From the NCBI GenBank assembly GCA_051884615.1, contig JBJEVT010000001.1:1-64000 (forward strand): 64,000 nt of DNA, written 5' to 3'. Source of the stretch: UBA1724 sp051884615. Lineage in GTDB: Bacteria > Verrucomicrobiota > Lentisphaeria > Oligosphaerales > Oligosphaeraceae. The position numbers and the translations under genes were made by a program. Shown piece after piece: positions 9,169 to 17,008 of the stretch; the stretch's first letter is position 1; each line of letters begins with the position of its first letter. The notes below the pieces were generated by a model. That model saw nothing but the letters and a program-made list of their open reading frames with translations. It was not told the DNA's origin and made no database searches.

Positions 9169-9531
9169 CTACTGTTTCTTCTCCGGGGCGCCGGGGAACT
9201 CCGCGAGAATCTCCGCCACGGCGGCGCGGACGAAATCCACCTGATGCCCGTCGGCAAAGGAGACGCGGACGGTCTTTTCCGCCACGGACACCACCGTGCC
9301 CAGGGCGCCGCTGTTCATCATCACCTTGTCTCCCGCCTTCAGCTGCTGAAGCATCTCCTGAATCTGCTTCTGCTTCTTCTGCTGGGGCCGGATCATGAGG
9401 AAATACATGAGTCCGAAGATGGGGATGAAGATGATGAAACTGCCCCAGGGGGAGCCGCCGGCGGGTTTGGCGGCGGGGGTGGCGGCGGCCTCTTGGGCGA
9501 GGAACAGCGTCTGGCTCAGTAAAGTATTCAA
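9169..9531 (-). CDS. yajC: Preprotein translocase subunit YajC
   Basis: A 120-residue protein with a short N-terminal hydrophobic and Ala/Pro-rich region, one membrane segment (about 30-50, SFIIFIPIFGLMYFLMI) and the family hallmark RPQQKKQKQ directly after it. The C-terminal cytoplasmic domain carries GDKVMMNSGALGTVVSV, the usual small beta domain. YajC binds SecDF and forms the ancillary holotranslocon complex. Its position directly upstream of secDF is the conserved arrangement. The membrane start is somewhat longer than average because of the residues 1-28 leader (LSQTLFLAQ), which might be read as a signal-like segment. Confidence 0.93.
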   Translation of the reverse strand: MNTLLSQTLFLAQEAAATPAAKPAGGSPWGSFIIFIPIFGLMYFLMIRPQQKKQKQIQEMLQQLKAGDKVMMNSGALGTVVSVAEKTVRVSFADGHQVDFVRAAVAEILAEFPGAPEKKQ

Positions 9532-9679
9532 GGCAGGAACTCCAAGGTGGGATGCAAAGGGAAGAGGGCTCCCCGGCGCGTGCCGGGGGAAGAGAAATCA
9601 ACCGGGAGGGGCGCCCCCCGGAAAACGGGGCGCGGCGCGTCCGGCGCCGCTTTCCCGTCCGAAGAAAACGCAACCCCGT

Positions 9680-9707
9680 AATTTAATCCGAATCGCCCTG
9701 TTTTCAA
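9680..9707 (-). promoter_or_regulatory. Promoter of yajC-secDF
   Basis: On the minus strand TTGAAA (9702-9707) is followed after 16 bases by TAAATT (9680-9685), near-consensus for a housekeeping promoter. The leader to yajC would be about 140 bases. The 9532-9789 spacer holds no gene. Confidence 0.6.
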
Positions 9708-9789
9708 CCAGTACGGGAGGTTGTCGGGAGGGGAAGAGGGAGGGGGGAGGGACCCCGCCTCCCCCTCTCTCCGGGGGAAGGCGTCGGCG

Positions 9790-11220
9790 TCAGGAGAAGA
9801 TGCCAAAGGAGTTCAGCAGAATCAGCAGGAGGCAGGGAATCACCACCACGCACATGCACATCTCGTAGATGAACTCCCGCATCCACTTGCCCCCGTCGCG
9901 GATGGAGGCGCTGAACTTCTCCAGGCCGATGACCCCCACCACCAGCACCGTGGTGAAGATGGCGGCGATGGGCATCATCACGTTGTTGCTGATGAAGTCC
10001 AGGGAATCCAGGATGTCCATGTTCTTGCAGAAGGCGAGGAACTTCAGGGGGCGCACCTGCTTCAAGACGCTGTAGCCCAGGATGGTGATGATGCCGATGG
10101 AGATGATCTCCGCCATGCCGATGACGATGGCCTTCCGGCGGGTCAGCTTCAGCTCCTGGCCGATGGTCTGGACGTTGGTCTCCAGGAGGGAGATGGCGGA
10201 GGTGGAGGCGGCGAAGAGCACCAGGAGGAAGAAGACCACCGCCAGGATGCGTCCCCCGTGGGGGATGCTGGCGAAGACCTGGGGCATGGTCATGAAGACC
10301 AGTCCGGGGCCGGCGGCCTCGGCGGCCTGCTCGCCGCCGAAAGCCACCACGGCGGGGATGATCATCAGGCCCGCCAGGAAGGCGGCGAGGGTGTCGAAGA
10401 TCTCCACCTGGTTCACGTTCTGCAGAAGATTGTCCCCCTTCCGCATATAGGAGCCGTAGGTGATCATGATGCCCATGGCGATGGAGAGGGAGAAGAAGAG
10501 CTGCCCCATGGCCGCCACGATGGTCATGAAGCTGAACTTGCCGAGGTCGGGCCACAGGTAGTATTTCAGGCCCAGGCGGGCGTTGGGCAGGAAGACGACG
10601 TAGAGGCAGATGCCCACCAGCATCAGGAAGAGGCCGGGCATCAGAATCTTGTTGAAGCGCTCCACGCCCTTCTGCACGCCGAAGGCGATGACCAGGCACA
10701 TGATGGCGGCGAAAATCAGGAAATAGACGACCGGCTCCCAGGTGGAGCCGATGAAATCCACGAAGTATTTGGTGGAGAAGGGGACCGCATTCTCGCCCAT
10801 GGCCACCAGATTGTCCTTGGAGAAGACGCTGATGGGATTCACCAGCATGGCCACCAGATATTTGGTCACCCAGCCGCCGATGACGCAGTAGTAGGGGACG
10901 ATGATCAGGGGGACGATAGCGTTCACCCAGCCGCCCACCTGGATGAAGTGGAGGAAGGTGGAGGTCTTGTTGGCGCACAGATCCCGGTAGGCCCCGATGG
11001 GTCCCTTGCCCGTCAGGCGGCCGATGTTGTTCTCGGAGATCAGCAGGGCGTATCCGAAGGTGAGCACAAGCACCAGATAGGTGATCAGGAAGATTCCCCC
11101 GCCATATTTTGCCGTGAGATAGGGGAAACGCCAGATGTTGCCCAGTCCGACTGCGGAGCCTGCCGCCGCCAGGACATATCCGATTTTGCTGGAAAAGCCA
11201 GAATTGTCTGTGCTGCTCAT
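9790..11220 (-). CDS. Sodium-dependent transporter of the NSS/SNF (LeuT-like) family
   Basis: A 476-residue polytopic membrane protein. The TM1 signature GSAVGLGNIWRFPYL (residues about 17-31), with the unwound helix and sodium site, followed by YGGGIFLITYL, identifies the neurotransmitter:sodium symporter family. About 11-12 hydrophobic segments follow to the C-terminus (CVVVIPCLLLILLNSF). Family members import amino acids or related small molecules with Na+; the substrate cannot be read from sequence. ATG 11220 (MSSTDNSGF) is the start; the longer open frame upstream is Pro/Arg-rich and lacks protein-like character. No good Shine-Dalgarno is seen. The gene appears monocistronic, lying after the terminator of the ROK operon. 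Confidence 0.92.
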   Translation of the reverse strand: MSSTDNSGFSSKIGYVLAAAGSAVGLGNIWRFPYLTAKYGGGIFLITYLVLVLTFGYALLISENNIGRLTGKGPIGAYRDLCANKTSTFLHFIQVGGWVNAIVPLIIVPYYCVIGGWVTKYLVAMLVNPISVFSKDNLVAMGENAVPFSTKYFVDFIGSTWEPVVYFLIFAAIMCLVIAFGVQKGVERFNKILMPGLFLMLVGICLYVVFLPNARLGLKYYLWPDLGKFSFMTIVAAMGQLFFSLSIAMGIMITYGSYMRKGDNLLQNVNQVEIFDTLAAFLAGLMIIPAVVAFGGEQAAEAAGPGLVFMTMPQVFASIPHGGRILAVVFFLLVLFAASTSAISLLETNVQTIGQELKLTRRKAIVIGMAEIISIGIITILGYSVLKQVRPLKFLAFCKNMDILDSLDFISNNVMMPIAAIFTTVLVVGVIGLEKFSASIRDGGKWMREFIYEMCMCVVVIPCLLLILLNSFGIFS

Positions 11221-11440
11221 GTTTCTTTGGGGGGATGGAATGCCTTTGGGGTCTGTTTCGTCAAAAAGAAATCCGCGGGATGCCGGGGGGAGGGGGCGCC
11301 GCGTGTCCGGAAAGCGCCGTCTCCCGGCATCTTCTCCTCCGGACGAGGAGGGGAGGGGAGGAATGTAATGTGCTTTTCCGTAAATGAAAGCGGCCCCCGG
11401 GGGGATTTCTTCCTTTCTCCCGGAAAGGGGCGGCCCGGGG

Positions 11441-11488
11441 AAAAGAAAAGCCAACGCCCCCTCCCCGGATAAGGAAAGGGGCATTGGC
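11441..11488 (-). terminator. Terminator closing the long minus-strand run that ends with the ROK gene
   Basis: 11-bp arms at 11450-11460 and 11478-11488 (one G-T pair) are followed on the minus strand by TTTTCTTTT (11441-11449). It lies 30 bases past the ROK stop codon. The remaining spacer (11221-11440) holds no gene I can support. Confidence 0.82.
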
Positions 11489-11518
11489 TCTGCATCCGGA
11501 AGGATGTCCGCTACGCCG

Positions 11519-12508
11519 CTAGGCCTGCTGGGGAGACCACTCCCCCTTCTCCATCATGGCGTAGAAGCCCACGGAGACGCCGGCCATCTCGCCGATGCGA
11601 AGCCCCAGGGCGCTGGTGCGCACGGTGCAGGTGGTGTAGAACTCCTTCCACATGACCCGGGGCAGAAGCTTCTGGAGAGGCTCCATCAGCAGGTCGCCGG
11701 CATGATAGGCGGTGGTGCCCAGGACAATCACCTCGGGGTTGAAGGAGGTGGCAACGGCGCCAATGCCCTGGGCCAGACGCAGGCAGAACTCGTCCCACCA
11801 CTCCAGCGCCAGGGGGATTTTCTCCCGGACGCCCTCCAGGAGGGCCCTGAAATCCAGGTTCTCCACCTTGCCGTCCACGCAGGGCAGACGGAAGAAGGCA
11901 TGGTTGGGCTTGTCCTTCAGATAGGCTTGCATCCGCTGCTGGATCGCCCTGCCGCCGGTGTAGGCCTCCAGGCACCCCCGCAGTCCGCAGTTGCAGAGAG
12001 GGCCGTGGGTGTCCAGGATGATGTGTCCCACCTCTCCCGCATTGCCGCCCACTCCGTGGAGGAGATGGCCGTCGGCCACCACGCCGGCGCCCACGCCCGT
12101 GGACATGGTGAGGTAGACCACGTTCTTCTTGCCCTTGCCGCTGCCGAAGAACCACTCCGCCAGGGCGCCGGCATTGGCGTCGTTCTCCAGGATGGCGGGG
12201 ATGCCCAGGGCCTTCCCCAAATCCTCCTGGATGGGAATCTGGTCTCCCCAGGACATGTTGGGGGAGCGCAGGAGCATTCCCCGGGTGAGATCCAGGGGGC
12301 CGGGAGCGGAGATGCCGCAGGCCGCCAGCTGCTGGAGGCCGACGCCATGGTCGCTGGTCAGCTGCCGTGCCAGGAGGGCGATGTTGGCCAGGGCGTCCTC
12401 ATAGCGGGGCGTGGAGGGGAAGCGGGCGCTCCCCAGGATTTCCCCTTTTTCGTTGGCCAGGCAGACGGCAACCTTGGTGCCGCCGATGTCGATTCCGAGT
12501 ACGTTCAT
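11519..12508 (-). CDS. ROK family sugar kinase (glucokinase-like)
   Basis: A 329-residue ROK protein. The N-terminal ATP-binding phosphate-1 motif is GIDIGGTKVAV, the sugar-contact segment is ENDANAGALAEW, and the ROK zinc motif is CNCGLRGCLEAY, preceded by the catalytic/zinc His region GNAGEVGHIILD. No helix-turn-helix precedes the kinase domain, so it is a kinase and not a NagC-type repressor. It would phosphorylate glucose, N-acetylglucosamine, N-acetylmannosamine or a similar hexose in the cytoplasm; the specificity is not visible. It is the last gene of the minus-strand run, 43 bases after the small DGPSGP-repeat gene, and a terminator follows. Confidence 0.92.
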   Translation of the reverse strand: MNVLGIDIGGTKVAVCLANEKGEILGSARFPSTPRYEDALANIALLARQLTSDHGVGLQQLAACGISAPGPLDLTRGMLLRSPNMSWGDQIPIQEDLGKALGIPAILENDANAGALAEWFFGSGKGKKNVVYLTMSTGVGAGVVADGHLLHGVGGNAGEVGHIILDTHGPLCNCGLRGCLEAYTGGRAIQQRMQAYLKDKPNHAFFRLPCVDGKVENLDFRALLEGVREKIPLALEWWDEFCLRLAQGIGAVATSFNPEVIVLGTTAYHAGDLLMEPLQKLLPRVMWKEFYTTCTVRTSALGLRIGEMAGVSVGFYAMMEKGEWSPQQA

Positions 12509-12551
12509 GAATGTGGAGGGAGACAGGATAGTGGGGGATGGAAGGAACGGG

Positions 12552-12866
12552 CTAGAAGAGCATGGGGCCGGAGGGGCCGTCGAAGCCGCCGCCGCCCATG
12601 GGGCCGGAGGGACCGTCGAAAGCGGAGGGCACGGGACCGGAGGGGCCGTCGAAGGCGGAGGGCACGGGGCCGGAGGGGCCGTCCATCCGCATCACGGGCG
12701 AGGGGGCGGCGGGCTTCTGGGCGGCGCTCTTCCGGCGGGAGGCGGCGGGCGCCTTGGCCTTGGCGGGGGCGCAGCGCTTGGGGGAGGCGGCGGGGGCGTG
12801 CAGGCTCACAGGCCCGCCGGGTTCGCCCAGGGAGAACAGTTCCAAATCAACAGGGACATTCAGCAT
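12552..12866 (-). CDS. Small Ala/Pro/Lys-rich protein ending in four DGPSGP repeats
   Basis: A 104-residue protein of unknown family. Layout: a 25-residue N-terminal segment with hydrophobic and acidic residues ending in GEPGGP; a basic linker at about 26-58 rich in Ala, Pro, Lys and Arg, with one Cys; then four DGPSGP units spaced by VPSAF, VPSAF and MGGGGF, ending PMLF. The start is well supported: AAAGGAG sits 5-6 bases before ATG 12864-12866, and the ATG overlaps the TGA of the upstream glycosyltransferase (12860-12862), which suggests translational coupling. Ser in each DGPSGP could be a modification site. It could be a glycosylated repeat protein, a peptide precursor, or a nucleic-acid-binding tail protein. 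No function can be assigned. Confidence 0.72.
   Translation of the reverse strand: MLNVPVDLELFSLGEPGGPVSLHAPAASPKRCAPAKAKAPAASRRKSAAQKPAAPSPVMRMDGPSGPVPSAFDGPSGPVPSAFDGPSGPMGGGGFDGPSGPMLF
12563..12690 (-). repeat. Tandem 33-36 bp coding repeats (DGPSGP units)
   Basis: Four imperfect copies begin near 12565, 12601, 12634 and 12667 on the + strand, each containing a run close to GGGCCGGAGGGGCCGTCGAA. They encode the four DGPSGP blocks on the minus strand. The near-identity of the units, third bases included, suggests recent expansion or recombination, so copy number may vary between strains. Confidence 0.85.
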
Positions 12867-13888
12867 GTTGGCTCCTTTCTCGTTGCTCCGGGGGCGTAGT
12901 ATCCCCCGTAGCGGTGTGTCTTCCAAATGAAATCCAGGTATCGACGGTAGCGTTCCGCGACGGCGGCCACCGTGAAACGCTCCTCCGCGCCCCGGCGAAT
13001 GAGGGCGCGGTCCAAGCCGGGGGCCAGGCGCACCGCCTCGGAAAATTCCGTCTGGGTGCGGCACCGGAATCCGTCCACCCCCTCCCGGACGATTTCCGGG
13101 AAGGAGCCCCAGTCCGTGGTGATGACGGGGGTGCCGCACATCAGGGCCTCGATGGCCACATATCCGAAGGGTTCCAGATAGAGGGTGGGCATCAGGACGG
13201 CACGGGCCTCTCCCAGGAGGCGGGCCTTCTCCAGGCCGGCGCATCCCCGGTGGACCTCCCGGAACTCCAGCCCCGCCAGGGCGGCGGTCTCCCGGGCGAG
13301 CGCCACGCCCTTGTCCTCGGCCGCCCGCCCCAGATACACCAGGTATTCTCCGGGATTGGGCTGGAAGGGGTATTCCCCGGGATTGAGGAAATGGGGAATC
13401 ACGGTGTCGAAGTAGCGGTCCTTCTGGGTTTCCGGCTGGCGGGTGTAGATGACCTGCTGGTGGGCGTAGCTGGGAAAGACCCGGTAGTGGGTCCAGCAGG
13501 TGCCGTATCCCAGCATGGGCTCGAAGACGGGAACGCCGGAGGAGACGGTGACATCGCACTGCGCCACCCCGTAGATGGAGGCCACCCACTCCGGCTCCCC
13601 GTCGTCCCGGAGATTCTCCCGCAGGGCGGTGTTGAGCCGGCGGGTGTATTCCCGGTGCCAGGCGCTGCGGAAGGCCCAGCGTTCCGGGGAGTCGCCCAGG
13701 GAGACCACGGTCCCCTGCCCGCCGGGGGGGCATCGGGAGCCCTCCGCCCCGTAGTAGGCGTAGGAAATCCCCATGGCCTCCGCCAGCTGGCAGAAGTTCC
13801 AGCAGTTGAAGAGCTGGGAGTCCTCGGGATGGGCGGAATCCCCCAGGGGAAAATCCGGATGCCCTAGAATGTGGAGTCGGGGAGCCAT
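12860..13888 (-). CDS. Glycosyltransferase, GT4-like (GT-B fold)
   Basis: A 342-residue cytoplasmic glycosyltransferase. The C-terminal half shows the GT4 nucleotide-sugar site: YLVYLGRAAEDKG (start of the second Rossmann domain), then the E-x7-E motif in EPFGYVAIEALMCGTPVITT, and VREGVDGF. The N-terminal acceptor domain is divergent (HILGHPDFPLGDSAHPEDS, with several Trp/Tyr/Cys). The conserved Glu residues support a retaining enzyme. It is followed by the DGPSGP-repeat gene, whose start overlaps its stop codon, and by a ROK sugar kinase, so the acceptor may be that repeat protein (inference only). The start at 13888 gives a sensible N-terminus. The donor sugar is unknown. Confidence 0.85.
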   Translation of the reverse strand: MAPRLHILGHPDFPLGDSAHPEDSQLFNCWNFCQLAEAMGISYAYYGAEGSRCPPGGQGTVVSLGDSPERWAFRSAWHREYTRRLNTALRENLRDDGEPEWVASIYGVAQCDVTVSSGVPVFEPMLGYGTCWTHYRVFPSYAHQQVIYTRQPETQKDRYFDTVIPHFLNPGEYPFQPNPGEYLVYLGRAAEDKGVALARETAALAGLEFREVHRGCAGLEKARLLGEARAVLMPTLYLEPFGYVAIEALMCGTPVITTDWGSFPEIVREGVDGFRCRTQTEFSEAVRLAPGLDRALIRRGAEERFTVAAVAERYRRYLDFIWKTHRYGGYYAPGATRKEPTC

Positions 13889-13942
13889 CGCATCAGACGG
13901 GAAAGGGCGCCGCGGGGTCGCCGCCGCCCCTTGTCCGGTCCA

Positions 13943-15187
13943 TCAAGTGTGGTAGTCCGCGTTGATCTTCACATAATCGTGGCTCAGGTCGCAGGTCCAC
14001 AGGACGAAGCGTCCCGGCCCGGGACCCACGGAGAGGGAGACCTGGAAGGAGCGTTTCCGGAGGACTTCCGCCAGGCGTTCCGGGGTGGAGCCGGGGGCCG
14101 CCAGGCCGCTCCGCACCACGGGGAGGCCGTCGAAATCCAGGTCCACCTGGGTGGGCTTGAAGGGCACATGGCTGTAGCCGGCGGCGCAGAGAATCCGTCC
14201 CCAGTTGGGGTCCGCTCCATACCAGGCGGTCTTGCAGAGGGGCGAGCGGGCGATGGATTCGGCGATCTGCCGTGCGCCCTGGTCGTCCAGGGTGCCGGAG
14301 ACCTGGAGCTCCACGAATTTCGTGACCCCCTCCCCGTCCATCACCATGGCCTTGGCCAGGAAGACGGCGCAGGCCTCCAGGGCGTCGGCAAAGTCCTTGG
14401 CCTCGGGGGTGTCGGGACGGATGACGGGGTTTCCCGCCATGCCGTTGGCCAGCGCCAGCATGGTGTCGTTGGTGGAGGTGTCGCCATCCACCACGATGCG
14501 GTTGAAGGAGCGTCCCAGGGCCTGGTCCAGCGCCTGCTGGAGGGCTTCCCGCTCCACGGCGGCGTCGGTGGTGAAATAAGCCAGCATGGTGGCTTGGCGG
14601 GGGCGGCTCTGGCACAGGGTCATCTGGGGGGCGATCATTCCCGCTCCCTTGGTCATGGCGCCGATGGTGACGGGCGTCTCCCCCAGAGTGAAGGTGACGG
14701 CCACCCGCTTTTCCCGGGTGTCGGTGGTCATGATGGCGCGGGCGGCGGCCTGGCTGGCCTCGGGAGAGAGGGCTTCGGCGGCCAGGTCGATGCCGTGGCG
14801 GATGGTCTCCATGGGGAGGAACTCGCCGATGACTCCCGTGGAGGAGACCAGGACATCGTCCGTCTCCACCCCCAGGCGCTGGGCGGCATAGGCCGCCATG
14901 GCACGGGCGTCCTCCGCGCCCCGGGCGCCGGTGCAGGCGTTGGCCACGCCGCTGTTCACCACCACGGCCCGCACCGTGCGCTCCTTCCGGATCACCCGGC
15001 GATCCCACTCCACCGGGGCGGCGGCGAAGAGATTGCTGGTGAAGGCCCCCGCCACCTGGGCGGGAGCCTCGCTGAAGAGCACGGCCAGATCGGGCTGCCC
15101 GCTGGGCTTGAGCCCGGCGGTGACGCCGGCGGCCCGGAATCCCCGGGGGGAGCAGACGCCGCCATTGGGAGTCAGTTGAAATTCCAT
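13943..15187 (-). CDS. argJ: Arginine biosynthesis bifunctional protein ArgJ
   Basis: A 414-residue ArgJ (glutamate N-acetyltransferase / amino-acid acetyltransferase), the acetyl-recycling step of arginine synthesis. Visible markers are FRAAGVTAGLK, VVNSGVANACTG, VLVSSTGVIGEFLP, DGDTSTNDT and the C-terminal YVKINADY. ArgJ cleaves itself before a Thr in an A-T-M-L motif; this is Thr200 (14588-14590) here. Just before it there is an insertion of about nine residues (TLCQSRPRQ, 14594-14620) where most ArgJ proteins run KGxGMIxPxM straight into ATML. The insertion is in frame with no sign of a sequencing error. Neighbours are ribE upstream and the GT4 gene downstream; no other arg gene is in the window. 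Confidence 0.95.
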   Translation of the reverse strand: MEFQLTPNGGVCSPRGFRAAGVTAGLKPSGQPDLAVLFSEAPAQVAGAFTSNLFAAAPVEWDRRVIRKERTVRAVVVNSGVANACTGARGAEDARAMAAYAAQRLGVETDDVLVSSTGVIGEFLPMETIRHGIDLAAEALSPEASQAAARAIMTTDTREKRVAVTFTLGETPVTIGAMTKGAGMIAPQMTLCQSRPRQATMLAYFTTDAAVEREALQQALDQALGRSFNRIVVDGDTSTNDTMLALANGMAGNPVIRPDTPEAKDFADALEACAVFLAKAMVMDGEGVTKFVELQVSGTLDDQGARQIAESIARSPLCKTAWYGADPNWGRILCAAGYSHVPFKPTQVDLDFDGLPVVRSGLAAPGSTPERLAEVLRKRSFQVSLSVGPGPGRFVLWTCDLSHDYVKINADYHT

Positions 15188-15244
15188 GGAAAAATTCAGG
15201 GAAAGACGTTTGGAGGGAAAGGGGGACGGGGCGGGGGCGGGCGG

Positions 15245-15877
15245 TCAGAATCCGGCCTCCCGGAGGCTCTCCCAGGTGACGGAGGAGGAGGCGGGGGCCT
15301 GGAGGCTGGCCACGTATCTTCCCACGATGTCCGCCTCCAGATTGACCTTGTCCCCCGCCTTCAGCCACTGCAAGGCGGTGTTTTGCCAGGTATGGGGGAT
15401 GAGGCAGACGGTGAAGGAATCCCGGGTCAGTCTGGCCACGGTGAGGGAGACCCCGCCGACAGCCACGGAGCCCTTCTGCACCAGGGGAAATTCGGCGGCG
15501 TCCGGCCGACGGATGGTGAGGGTGCGGTCCCCTCCCTGGGAGCCCGCCTCCAGCACCGGCTCGGCGCAGTCCACATGCCCCTGGACAATGTGGCCGCCCA
15601 GACGCTCCCCCACCGCCAGGGCGGGCTCGATGTTCACCCGCCGCCCGGGGCGATACTCCCCGAAGACGGTGCGCCGCAGGGTCTCCTCCAGGCAGTGGAA
15701 GGTGCACAGCCCCCCCTCCCTCGCCACGATGGTCTGGCAGCATCCGTCCACCGCCACGCTGTCCCCCAGACGCAGGATTTCCGGGGGAAGGCCGGTCTCC
15801 ACCTGGAGGCTGGCGCCGGAGGCGGTGCGCTGGAGGGCGCGGACCGTGCCGATGGATTGGACAATGCCGGTGAACAT
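15245..15877 (-). CDS. ribE: Riboflavin synthase alpha chain
   Basis: A 210-residue protein beginning MFTGIVQSIGTV, the classical N-terminus of riboflavin synthase, with two repeated lumazine-binding beta-barrels. The first barrel shows DSVAVDGCCQTIV and the second GSVAVGGVSLTVARL. Each has the inter-domain pattern GGHIVQGHVD. The enzyme converts two 6,7-dimethyl-8-ribityllumazine molecules into riboflavin. It lies 36 bases after ribD in the same direction. ribH and ribBA are not in the window, and no FMN riboswitch is seen upstream of ribD. Confidence 0.96.
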   Translation of the reverse strand: MFTGIVQSIGTVRALQRTASGASLQVETGLPPEILRLGDSVAVDGCCQTIVAREGGLCTFHCLEETLRRTVFGEYRPGRRVNIEPALAVGERLGGHIVQGHVDCAEPVLEAGSQGGDRTLTIRRPDAAEFPLVQKGSVAVGGVSLTVARLTRDSFTVCLIPHTWQNTALQWLKAGDKVNLEADIVGRYVASLQAPASSSVTWESLREAGF

Positions 15878-15913
15878 GGGGAAAAGGGAGGCGTTGGGAA
15901 AGGAGCGGGCCCG

Positions 15914-16954
15914 CTACTGGCAGTTGTCCGGATAGCCGATGTACAGGAGATCCTCCCCCACCATCTCCAGACGGACGCGGGAGAGATGGACGGCGGCGTC
16001 CAGACCGGCGGGGGCGCTGCCCCCCACGGCGGGAATGGAGTTGCGGCCCCCGATGATTTTGGGGGCGACGAAGAAGAAGATCTGGTTCACCACGCCGCAG
16101 GCCAGGGCGTTGGCGGCAAGCTCCCCGCCGCCCTCGATGAGCAGCACCGTCTTGTCCTCGGCTCCCCAGATGGAGAGGAAGGTGTCCCAGGCCTCGGGGG
16201 TGTCGGGCTGGGTCTCCACCAGGGGGCGTCCGGTGGCCATGGTGAGATGGAGGTCGCTGGGCAGGGGCTGGCTGGTCCAGATGACGGGAATGGGCTGGCG
16301 GCTCCAGTTGGCGGGTTCCCGGACGGTGAGCTGGGGATTGTCCCTCCGGGCGGTCTGGCCGCCCACCATGATCATGTCGCTGAGCTGGCGAAGGCGGTGC
16401 GCCCTGCGCCGGGCCTCGGGGCCGGTGATCCACTGGGAAGTGCCGTCCGGCAGGGCGATCTTTCCATCCAGGGAGAGTCCCAGTTTCAGGATGACCCAGG
16501 GGCGTTTTTTCCGGATCCACCAGAAGAAGTGTTCATTGAGGCGATGACATTCCTCTTCCAGGCACCCGGTCTCCACCTGGATGCCGGCGGCACGGAGGCG
16601 TTCCACGGCGGCGCCCCCGTGGGCGGGATTTTCATCCAGGCAGCCCATGACCACGCGGCCCACGCCGGAGCGGATGATGGCTTCGCAGCAGGGCGGGGTG
16701 CGTCCGGTGGTGGTGCAGGGTTCCAGGGTCACATACAAGGTGGCCTGGGAGAGATCCTGGCCTGGGGGAAGGGCCTCCAGGGCGCGAATCTCCGCATGGG
16801 CTTCCCCGGCCTTGGCGTGAAAGCCCCGGGAGAGTTCCGTCTCCCCCCGGGCGATCACGGCGCCCACCATGGGATTGGGGGAGCAAAGTCCCCAGCCCTT
16901 CTCCGCCTCCTGCAAGGCGGCCTGCATCCATCGTCGGTCTATGTCACTTAACAT
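15914..16954 (-). CDS. ribD: Riboflavin biosynthesis deaminase/reductase RibD
   Basis: A 346-residue bifunctional enzyme. The N-terminal deaminase domain has the zinc-binding pair HAEIRAL and EPCTTTGRTPPCC (cytidine-deaminase fold). The C-terminal reductase domain has KLGLSLDGKIAL, DMIMVGGQTARRDNP and LIEGGGELAANAL, the usual NADPH and substrate sites. It carries out the second and third steps after GTP cyclohydrolase II in riboflavin synthesis. The start ATG 16954 gives the family-typical DRRWMQAALQEAEKG. The length is near the usual 360. It is followed by ribE; the GT2 gene lies 54 bases upstream. Confidence 0.95.
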   Translation of the reverse strand: MLSDIDRRWMQAALQEAEKGWGLCSPNPMVGAVIARGETELSRGFHAKAGEAHAEIRALEALPPGQDLSQATLYVTLEPCTTTGRTPPCCEAIIRSGVGRVVMGCLDENPAHGGAAVERLRAAGIQVETGCLEEECHRLNEHFFWWIRKKRPWVILKLGLSLDGKIALPDGTSQWITGPEARRRAHRLRQLSDMIMVGGQTARRDNPQLTVREPANWSRQPIPVIWTSQPLPSDLHLTMATGRPLVETQPDTPEAWDTFLSIWGAEDKTVLLIEGGGELAANALACGVVNQIFFFVAPKIIGGRNSIPAVGGSAPAGLDAAVHLSRVRLEMVGEDLLYIGYPDNCQ

Positions 16955-17008
16955 ACAGTGGTTTTTTCAGGGTGGAACAAGGCGGCCTCCCCGCGGGGGC
17001 GGGAGGGG

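Noticed and set aside
6378..9398. 1006-codon plus-strand ORF opposite secDF
   Set aside because: Antisense shadow of secDF rich in His/Gly/Asp; no start site or family match.
11221..11484. N-terminal extension of the sodium transporter to 11484
   Set aside because: The 88 extra residues are Pro/Arg/Gly-rich, and MSSTDNS at 11220 fits the family start directly before TM1.
12562..12930. Plus-strand ORF with collagen-like GPEGPSK repeats
   Set aside because: It is antisense to the DGPSGP gene, has no ribosome-binding site, and the minus-strand gene has a strong site and coupled start.
16955..17008. FMN riboswitch before ribD
   Set aside because: The spacer is only 54 bases and lacks the conserved FMN aptamer sequences.
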